From assembly GCA_003561595.1 (NCBI GenBank), contig PWWF01000116.1, positions 1 to 7,045 on the forward strand: a stretch of 7,045 nt of DNA, read 5' to 3'. The DNA comes from Paracoccaceae bacterium (lineage in GTDB: Bacteria; Pseudomonadota; Alphaproteobacteria; Rhodobacterales; Rhodobacteraceae). Every line of letters starts with the position of its first letter. Position 1 is the stretch's first letter. The position numbers and the translations under genes are program-made. The notes beneath the pieces are model-generated. The model saw only the letters and a list, made by a program, of their open reading frames with translations, was not told the origin of the DNA and made no database searches. This document shows, piece after piece, positions 1 to 4,658 of this stretch.

Positions 1-1332
1 CTGCATGAGCGCGAATGCTCCATCCAGCGGCGCAATCAGAAAGTGATCGAGGAAGCACCCTCGCCCTTCCTTGACGCGGACACCCGCAAGGCCATGGGCG
101 AACAGGCCGTGGCCCTGTCGCAGGCGGTGGGGTACACCAGCGCGGGCACGGTCGAATTCATCGTCGATGGCGCGCGTAATTTCTACTTTCTGGAAATGAA
201 CACGCGGTTGCAGGTCGAACACCCGGTGACCGAGCTGATCACCGGCGTCGATCTGGTCGAACAGATGATCCGCGTGGCCGCAGGCGAAAAACTGCCCTTC
301 GCGCAAGACGATCTGCGCATCAATGGCTGGGCCATCGAGAGCCGGATCTATGCCGAAGACCCCTATCGCAATTTCCTGCCCTCCATCGGGCGGCTGACCC
401 GCTACCGCCCGCCTGCCGAATTCGCTGAGCCCGCGCGCGCGCTCCGCAACGATACCGGCGTGTTCGAGGGGGGCGAGATCAGCATGTATTATGACCCGAT
501 GATCGCCAAGCTCTGCACCTGGGCGCCCACCCGGTCCGAGGCGATCGAGGAAATGCGCCTCGCCCTCGATGCGTTCGAGCTGGAAGGGATCGGCCATAAC
601 CTGCCCTTCCTGTCGGCCGTGATGGACCACCCGCGCTTTGCCTCGGGCGAGATCACGACCGCCTTCATCGCCGAGGAATATCCCGACGGGTTTTCCGGCA
701 CCGACCTGCCGCAGGACCTGCTGACCCGCGTTGCCGCCTGCGCCTGCGCCATGAACCGCATGGCCGAGATCCGGCGCGCGCGCATCTCGGGGCGGATGGA
801 TAATCACGAACGCATCGTGGGCAGCGACTGGGTGGTCAAGATCGCGGGCGACAGCATCGCCGCCACGATCGCTGCCGATCGCGAGGGCGCCAGTGTCACC
901 ATAGGCGGCAATACCTTCCGCATCACCTCCGACTGGCTGCCCGGCCAGCCGCTGGCGCGGCTGATGGTCGATGATCAGGCGCTGGTGATGAAGGTCGCGC
1001 GCATCACGGGCGGCTACCGCCTGCGGCTGCGCGGCGCGGATCTCAAGGTGCATGTCTTCTCGCCGCGTCAGGCCGAACTCGCCGCCAACATGATCGAGAA
1101 ACAGCCGCCCGACACGTCGAAACTGCTCCTGTGCCCGATGCCCGGCATGGTCGTCTCCATCGCCGTGTCCGAAGGCGATGAGGTCCATGAAGGCCAGCCC
1201 CTTGCGACCATCGAGGCGATGAAGATGGAAAACATCCTGCGCGCCGACCGCAAGGGCCGCGTGGCAAAGATCAACGCCGCTCCCGGCGCCTCGCTCGCGG
1301 TAGATGATATCATCATGGAGTTCGAGGGATGA
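1..1332 (+). CDS. pccA: Propionyl-CoA carboxylase alpha subunit (biotin carboxylase + biotin carrier), 5'-truncated by the window edge
   Basis: The alpha subunit carries out ATP-dependent carboxylation of its own biotin; the carboxyl group is then passed to propionyl-CoA on the beta subunit, giving methylmalonyl-CoA in the cytoplasm. The reading frame is open from base 1, so the true start lies upstream; 443 codons are present, and about 240 N-terminal residues are missing if the protein is near the roughly 680 residues usual in Rhodobacteraceae. Visible in order: the ATP-grasp segment ERECSIQRR at residues 3-11; the catalytic block EMNTRLQVEHPVTE from about residue 65; the biotin carboxylase C-terminal domain with SRIYAEDP; a BT-type linker region (about 240-360) that in this family contacts the beta subunit; and a biotinyl carrier domain with EAMKMEN. 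The biotinylated lysine is codon 1222-1224, 35 residues from the C-terminus, the spacing known for PCC. The linker and the scpA gene nearby favour PCC over acetyl- or methylcrotonyl-CoA carboxylase. No lesions are seen. Confidence 0.95.
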   Translation: MHERECSIQRRNQKVIEEAPSPFLDADTRKAMGEQAVALSQAVGYTSAGTVEFIVDGARNFYFLEMNTRLQVEHPVTELITGVDLVEQMIRVAAGEKLPFAQDDLRINGWAIESRIYAEDPYRNFLPSIGRLTRYRPPAEFAEPARALRNDTGVFEGGEISMYYDPMIAKLCTWAPTRSEAIEEMRLALDAFELEGIGHNLPFLSAVMDHPRFASGEITTAFIAEEYPDGFSGTDLPQDLLTRVAACACAMNRMAEIRRARISGRMDNHERIVGSDWVVKIAGDSIAATIAADREGASVTIGGNTFRITSDWLPGQPLARLMVDDQALVMKVARITGGYRLRLRGADLKVHVFSPRQAELAANMIEKQPPDTSKLLLCPMPGMVVSIAVSEGDEVHEGQPLATIEAMKMENILRADRKGRVAKINAAPGASLAVDDIIMEFEG

Positions 1333-1706
1333 AACGCACGCCCCTGCGCCTCTTCCTCATCTATTTTGCCTGTTTCGGGGCCGGGCTGGGCGTTGCCTGG
1401 ATCATCCTCGGGCAAGTGGCCGAGGGCGTGCGCGACGGCAATCATGTCCTGCTGCTGCTGCCCCCGCTGGGCGGCATGATGCTTTTTCACGGGTTGTTTC
1501 CGCTGATCAGCCGCCTGCGGCTGGGGCTGGAATTTCTGGCCGTGGGGGGCGGTCTGGTCTTTGGTCTGGGCGCGGTGATGGCAGGGGCCGTCTGGCTGGG
1601 CCTGCTGGATCCGGGCACAGCCCTCGTCTTCTGGCTCGCGGGCACATTCGGGCCGGGCTGGTGGTTCATGCTCTCATGGGCGGAAAAACACGGTTATTTC
1701 CAATGA
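1329..1706 (+). CDS. Hypothetical four-helix membrane protein, translationally coupled to pccA
   Basis: I do not recognise a named family. The 125-residue product has four likely transmembrane helices at about 8-28, 40-60, 67-91 and 97-117. The basic N-terminus (MKRTPLR) and basic second loop (RLRLG) against an acidic first loop suggest both termini are cytoplasmic. The third helix is rich in glycine and the C-terminus carries a GPGWWF stretch; there is no signal peptidase site and no obvious catalytic motif. The ATG overlaps the pccA stop as ATGA, and GGAG at 1317-1320 lies 8 bases upstream, inside pccA, so it is very probably the last gene of the pcc transcript and translated by coupling. 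Codon use matches the neighbours and hydrophobicity is continuous, which supports a real gene. Context allows a role linked to propionyl-CoA metabolism (transport, or membrane anchoring), but nothing in the protein itself shows it. Confidence 0.85.
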   Translation: MKRTPLRLFLIYFACFGAGLGVAWIILGQVAEGVRDGNHVLLLLPPLGGMMLFHGLFPLISRLRLGLEFLAVGGGLVFGLGAVMAGAVWLGLLDPGTALVFWLAGTFGPGWWFMLSWAEKHGYFQ

Positions 1707-1708
1707 TG

Positions 1709-1780
1709 CTTTCATCTTTGTCCAAATATCCGCGGGGGAGGGCTGCCCGCAGGGCAGACCGGGGGCGGCAGCCCCCTCAA
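1709..1780. repeat. Rhodobacteraceae-style intergenic hairpin element
   Basis: A short A/T-rich run (CTTTCATCTTTGTCCAAATA, 1710-1729) changes abruptly to a G-rich run (CCGCGGGGGAGG, 1731-1742) and then to two back-to-back GC hairpins. From memory, many Rhodobacteraceae genomes carry numerous intergenic copies of a similar layout (CCAAATA, a run of Gs, then a GGGGGC...GCCCCC hairpin), usually just after genes. Whether this copy belongs to that family needs a genome-wide comparison, as only one copy lies in the window. It sits between two converging genes, so a role at transcript 3' ends is plausible. Confidence 0.5.
1743..1776. terminator. Tandem GC hairpins between converging genes, possible bidirectional 3'-end structure
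   Basis: Hairpin one is CTGCCC-GCA-GGGCAG (1743-1757), with a perfect 6-bp stem. Hairpin two is GGGGGC-GGCA-GCCCCC (1761-1776), also a perfect 6-bp stem. They begin 37 bases after the stop of the membrane protein gene and could act in either direction. No T-run follows on either strand, so a classical intrinsic terminator is not shown; transcript-end protection or pausing before Rho-dependent termination would fit as well. Confidence 0.45.
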
Positions 1781-1783
1781 TGC

Positions 1784-1800
1784 AAAAACCTGGCCGCAGG
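1784..1800 (-). terminator. Weak intrinsic terminator candidate for the DUF4174 gene
   Basis: Read on the minus strand, CCTG-CGGC-CAGG (1800-1789) forms a 4-bp GC stem that G-U and A-U pairs could lengthen, and it is followed directly by TTTTT (1788-1784). It starts about 20 bases after the stop codon of the reverse-strand gene. The stem is short, so this is tentative. Confidence 0.3.
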
Positions 1801-1821
1801 CCTCCGCAAGAAAACGCCTGC

Positions 1822-2373
1822 TCAGCGCCCCGAGGGCAGGCGGTCCAGCACTTCCTGCCGCCGCGTTGGAAAGCGGTCGATCACCGCCATCAATTCACGC
1901 CCCGAGCGCACGGCAGGGCGGCGCGCCTTGACCTCACCATCCTTGTCGATGATTGCCGTCATGAACCCGCGCGGGCGCATCACCTGCCGCAACGGGCTGC
2001 TGTCATCGGGATCGGCGTCGAAGATCACCACGGCGTCGCGCGCGACAAATTCGCTCTCGCGGTCGCGCAATGCCGCCAGCTGGCGGGTGAATTGCGGGTC
2101 ATCCGGCGTGTCGGCCATCACCACGATGATCCGCTCGGTCCAGATGAAATCGCGCACATCGACCTCGCGCGCATCCAGAAACTGCAGCGCATTCGGGTCG
2201 CGCTCGGCCTCGGCCTCGATCTCGTCAAGCGTTGCTGCATCGTCATCGGTCTCGAGATCGTCCTCCAGCACCTCTTCGACGTCCTGCGCCTCGGCAGGCA
2301 GTTCCTCGGCCTCGGTGGCCAGGGATGCTGCGGGAAAAACCAGTGCGAAAACAAGCGCGGTGATCTGTTTCAT
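1822..2373 (-). CDS. DUF4174-domain exported protein with acidic N-terminal segment
   Basis: The 183-residue product starts with a signal peptide (MKQITALVFALVFPAASLA, probable cleavage after residue 19), so it is likely periplasmic. Residues 20-59 are extremely acidic: 20 of 40 are Asp or Glu. Residues about 62-175 resemble the DUF4174 family, predicted to have a thioredoxin-like fold, with the typical ARDAVVIF strand, the IIDKDGEVK turn and the closing IDRFPTRRQE. The protein has no cysteine at all, so a thiol-disulphide role is excluded; the family's function is unknown to me. The start at 2373 is chosen over an in-frame GTG at 2445 because AGGAGG lies 4 bases upstream of this ATG and because only this start puts the signal peptide at the N-terminus. 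It is transcribed divergently from scpA and towards the pccA-linked membrane gene; it looks like a lone gene. The domain call is from memory of family features, not a profile search. Confidence 0.85.
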   Translation of the reverse strand: MKQITALVFALVFPAASLATEAEELPAEAQDVEEVLEDDLETDDDAATLDEIEAEAERDPNALQFLDAREVDVRDFIWTERIIVVMADTPDDPQFTRQLAALRDRESEFVARDAVVIFDADPDDSSPLRQVMRPRGFMTAIIDKDGEVKARRPAVRSGRELMAVIDRFPTRRQEVLDRLPSGR

Positions 2374-2377
2374 GTCG

Positions 2378-2383
2378 CCTCCT
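2378..2383 (-). promoter_or_regulatory. Ribosome binding site of the DUF4174 gene (fixes its start)
   Basis: A perfect AGGAGG on the minus strand stands 4 bases before ATG 2373-2371. It settles the start against the longer reading frame that begins at 2445, which would add 24 residues ahead of the signal peptide. Confidence 0.8.
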
Positions 2384-2409
2384 GCATGGTGCAGATATAG
2401 GCGCAAAGC

Positions 2410-2418
2410 TGCGGAAAA
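2410..2418 (+). promoter_or_regulatory. Extra half-site TGCGGAAAA upstream of the palindrome
   Basis: TGCGGAAAA repeats the left arm of the nearby palindrome (TGCGGAA at 2429-2435) in the same orientation, 19 bases upstream, which is slightly under two helical turns. The same 7-base word three times in 35 bases (counting the inverted copy) suggests cooperative binding by one regulator, though chance cannot be ruled out by eye. Confidence 0.4.
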
Positions 2419-2428
2419 CACCAGAGTA

Positions 2429-2444
2429 TGCGGAATTTTCCGCA
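2429..2444. promoter_or_regulatory. Perfect 16-bp palindrome, candidate operator for scpA
   Basis: TGCGGAA-TT-TTCCGCA is an inverted repeat with perfect 7-bp arms and a 2-base centre, ending 25 bases before the scpA ATG. This size, symmetry and position are typical of a dimeric repressor or activator site. In RNA it could also form a hairpin, but the 2-base loop would force the inner pairs open. Rhodobacter sphaeroides controls propionyl-CoA genes with the ScfR-family regulator PccR; as I recall, its motif is built on TTTGCAAA, which this palindrome does not match, so the binding protein is unknown. Confidence 0.5.
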
Positions 2445-2455
2445 CTTCCCCTTAC

Positions 2456-2463
2456 AGAAAGGA
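2456..2463 (+). promoter_or_regulatory. Ribosome binding site of scpA (fixes its start)
   Basis: AGAAAGGA lies 6 bases before ATG 2470-2472. It supports this start over an in-frame ATG at 2428, which sits inside the palindrome, lacks a ribosome binding site, and would add 14 residues not seen in the family. Confidence 0.75.
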
Positions 2464-2469
2464 TGCCCC

Positions 2470-4614
2470 ATGAGCGATGCAAGACAGCGTTGGGCGCAGA
2501 TCGCCAAGGCAGAGCTGAAATCCCGGCCCCTGGACAGCCTGACATGGCACACGCTCGAAGGGATCGATGTCGCGCCGCTTTATACGCAGGACGACACCGC
2601 CGAGCTGCCGCATCTGGGCACTGTCCCGGGCGAGCATCCCTATACCCGCGGGGTCAAGGCCACCATGTATGCGGGCCGCCCCTGGACCATCCGGCAATAT
2701 GCGGGGTTTTCCACGGCCGAGGAATCGAATGCCTTTTACCGCCGCGCGCTGGCGGCGGGGCAGCAGGGCGTGTCCGTCGCTTTCGATCTGGCCACGCATC
2801 GCGGCTATGACAGCGATCATCCACGCGTGATGGGCGATGTGGGCAAGGCCGGTGTGGCCATCGACTCGGTCGAGGATATGAAAATCCTCTTCGACGGTAT
2901 CCCGCTGGAACAGGTTTCAGTCTCCATGACCATGAATGGCGCGGTCATCCCGATCTTGGCGAATTTCATCGTCACGGGCGAGGAACAGGGCGTGGACCGG
3001 GCGAAACTGTCGGGCACGATCCAGAATGACATCCTCAAGGAATTCATGGTCCGCAACACCTATATCTACCCGCCCGAAGCCTCGATGCGGATCATCGCGG
3101 ATATCATCGAATACACGAGCGCCGAGATGCCGCGCTTCAACTCGATCTCAATCTCCGGCTATCACATGCAGGAAGCGGGCGCGAACCTGGTGCAGGAACT
3201 GGCCTTCACGCTGGCCGACGGGCGCGAATATGTGCGCGCGGCCATTCATCGCGGCATGGATGTGGACCGCTTTGCCGGGCGGCTGAGCTTTTTCTTCGCC
3301 ATCGGCATGAATTTCTTCATGGAAATCGCCAAGCTGCGGGCGGCGCGGCTGCTCTGGTCGCGGGTGATGGAGGAATTCGAGCCCAAGGACCCGAAATCGA
3401 GCATGCTGCGCACGCATTGCCAGACCTCGGGCGTGTCCTTGCAGGAACAGGACCCCTATAACAACGTCATCCGCACCGCCTATGAGGCGATGAGCGCCGT
3501 GCTGGGCGGCACGCAAAGCCTGCACACCAATGCGCTGGATGAGGCGATAGCGCTGCCCACGGATTTCAGCGCCCGGATCGCGCGCAACACGCAACTTGTG
3601 CTGCAGGAAGAAACCGGCGTCACCAATGTCGTCGATCCGCTGGCGGGCAGCTATTATGTCGAGAAGCTGACCCATGACATCGCAGAGGCCGCCTGGGCGT
3701 TGATGCAAGAGGTCGAGGAGATGGGCGGCATGACCAAGGCCGTGGCCTCGGGCATGCCCAAGCTGCGGATTGAAGAAACCGCCGCCCGCCGTCAGGCCCA
3801 GATCGACCGGGGCGACGAAGTGATCGTCGGCGTCAACAAATACCGCAAGGACAAGGAAGACCCGATCGACATTCTGGACATCGACAATGTCAAGGTGCGC
3901 GACGGCCAGATCAAGGCGCTGGAAAAGATCCGCGCCAGCCGCGATCAGGCCGCCTGTGATGCCGCGCTGGAGGAACTGACCCGTCGCGCAAGCGAAGGGG
4001 GCAATCTGTTGGAAGCCGCAATCGAAGCTGCCCGCGCCCGGGCCTCAGTCGGAGAGATCAGCATGGCCATGGAAAAGATTTTCGGCCGCCACCGCGCCGA
4101 GGTGAAAACCCTCGCTGGTGTCTATGGCGCCGCCTATGAGGGCGATGACGGGTTCGCCGCCATTCAGGCCGATGTGGAGGCCTTTGCCGAGGCCGAGGGC
4201 CGTCGCCCGCGCATGCTGGTCGTCAAGATGGGGCAGGACGGGCATGATCGCGGCGCCAAGGTCATCGCCACCGCCTTTGCCGATATCGGCTTCGATGTCG
4301 ATGTCGGCCCCCTGTTCCAGACCCCGGCAGAGGCCGCGCAGGATGCCATCGACAATGATGTGCATATCATCGGTATCTCATCCCAGGCCGCCGGGCACCG
4401 CACGCTCGCGCCAGAACTGGTCAAGGAGCTTCAGGCCGCAGGCGCAGACGATATTCTGGTCATCTGCGGTGGCGTGATCCCGCAGCAGGATTACGAGTTT
4501 CTCTATAATGCCGGGGTCAAGGCGATCTTCGGTCCGGGCACGAATATCCCCGAGGCCGCGCGCAAGATCCTCGATCTGGTGCGGTCGGCGCGGGGGCTGG
4601 ACGCGGCGGAATAA
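2470..4614 (+). CDS. scpA: Methylmalonyl-CoA mutase, single-chain, adenosylcobalamin-dependent
   Basis: Converts (R)-methylmalonyl-CoA to succinyl-CoA by a radical rearrangement in the cytoplasm, the last step of propionyl-CoA assimilation. The 714 residues match the usual 710-750 of one-chain mutases. The N-terminal TIM-barrel substrate domain (about 40-540) holds [12 protein letters not shown] (70-81), [17 protein letters not shown] (around 186-202) and [13 protein letters not shown] (around 226-236). The C-terminal cobalamin domain (about 575-714) has the DxHxxG motif, D590-H592-G595, with H592 the expected lower cobalt ligand, then GISSQAAGH and [13 protein letters not shown]. Against the Propionibacterium enzyme (recalled numbering), key residues are kept: Y77 (Y89), R195 (R207), Y231-H232 (Y243-H244), K586 (K604), D590 (D608). 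The length and [14 protein letters not shown] motifs favour this enzyme over ethylmalonyl-CoA or isobutyryl-CoA mutase. It has its own upstream region; epimerase and the MeaB chaperone are not in the window. Confidence 0.96.
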   Translation: MSDARQRWAQIAKAELKSRPLDSLTWHTLEGIDVAPLYTQDDTAELPHLGTVPGEHPYTRGVKATMYAGRPWTIRQYAGFSTAEESNAFYRRALAAGQQGVSVAFDLATHRGYDSDHPRVMGDVGKAGVAIDSVEDMKILFDGIPLEQVSVSMTMNGAVIPILANFIVTGEEQGVDRAKLSGTIQNDILKEFMVRNTYIYPPEASMRIIADIIEYTSAEMPRFNSISISGYHMQEAGANLVQELAFTLADGREYVRAAIHRGMDVDRFAGRLSFFFAIGMNFFMEIAKLRAARLLWSRVMEEFEPKDPKSSMLRTHCQTSGVSLQEQDPYNNVIRTAYEAMSAVLGGTQSLHTNALDEAIALPTDFSARIARNTQLVLQEETGVTNVVDPLAGSYYVEKLTHDIAEAAWALMQEVEEMGGMTKAVASGMPKLRIEETAARRQAQIDRGDEVIVGVNKYRKDKEDPIDILDIDNVKVRDGQIKALEKIRASRDQAACDAALEELTRRASEGGNLLEAAIEAARARASVGEISMAMEKIFGRHRAEVKTLAGVYGAAYEGDDGFAAIQADVEAFAEAEGRRPRMLVVKMGQDGHDRGAKVIATAFADIGFDVDVGPLFQTPAEAAQDAIDNDVHIIGISSQAAGHRTLAPELVKELQAAGADDILVICGGVIPQQDYEFLYNAGVKAIFGPGTNIPEAARKILDLVRSARGLDAAE

Positions 4615-4628
4615 ACCCCGCGCGCGTC
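4600..4628. terminator. GC inverted repeat over the scpA stop codon, weak 3'-end candidate
   Basis: GACGCG (4600-4605) pairs with CGCGTC (4623-4628), and an alternative shorter stem CGCGG/CCGCG (4602-4606/4618-4622) competes with it. The TAA of scpA is in the loop. There is no T-run on either strand, and the sequence is GC-rich enough to form such repeats by chance, so this is only a possible signal in a convergent gap of 28 bases. Confidence 0.2.
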
Positions 4629-4658
4629 AATGCGCCTCGGCCTCAATGCGCCTCGGCC
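4627..4658. repeat. Perfect 16-bp tandem duplication across the polA stop codon
   Basis: TCAATGCGCCTCGGCC occurs twice, head to tail (4627-4642 and 4643-4658), without mismatch. On the minus strand the inner copy encodes the last PolA residues, AEAH plus the stop; the outer copy lies just past the stop. Because the unit ends exactly with TGA, the duplication leaves the protein unchanged. It fits replication slippage or a short insertion in the gap between two converging genes. Confidence 0.85.

Larger units (their letters stand above)
2374..2469. promoter_or_regulatory. Divergent promoter region between the DUF4174 gene and scpA
   Basis: These 96 bases must serve both genes, because upstream of scpA the nearest genes face the other way or end. 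It is more A/T-rich than the flanking genes. A TATATC on the minus strand (2399-2394), about 20 bases before the DUF4174 start, could be its -10 box, and TATAGG (2396-2401) is a poor -10 candidate for scpA; no convincing -35 box is seen for either. The palindrome and half-site listed separately fill most of the scpA-proximal part. Promoter positions are guesses; only the divergent arrangement is certain. Confidence 0.6.

Noticed and set aside
1780..2400. Plus-strand open frame of 206 codons opposite the DUF4174 gene
   Set aside because: The reverse strand has a signal peptide, a perfect ribosome binding site and a family-like domain; this frame has none of these.
2374..2469. Longer starts for both divergent genes (2445 on the minus strand and 2428 on the plus strand)
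   Set aside because: Both would begin inside the palindrome and lack ribosome binding sites; the internal starts have good ones, and the shorter products match signal peptide placement and family length.
1304..2473. Plus-strand open frame of 389 codons spanning the pccA end, the membrane gene, the spacer and the DUF4174 gene
   Set aside because: The product is Arg/Ser low-complexity, crosses a spacer with hairpins, and overlaps three better-supported genes.
3148..3708. Minus-strand open frame of 186 codons inside scpA
   Set aside because: Antisense to conserved mutase sequence, with no family resemblance or ribosome binding site.
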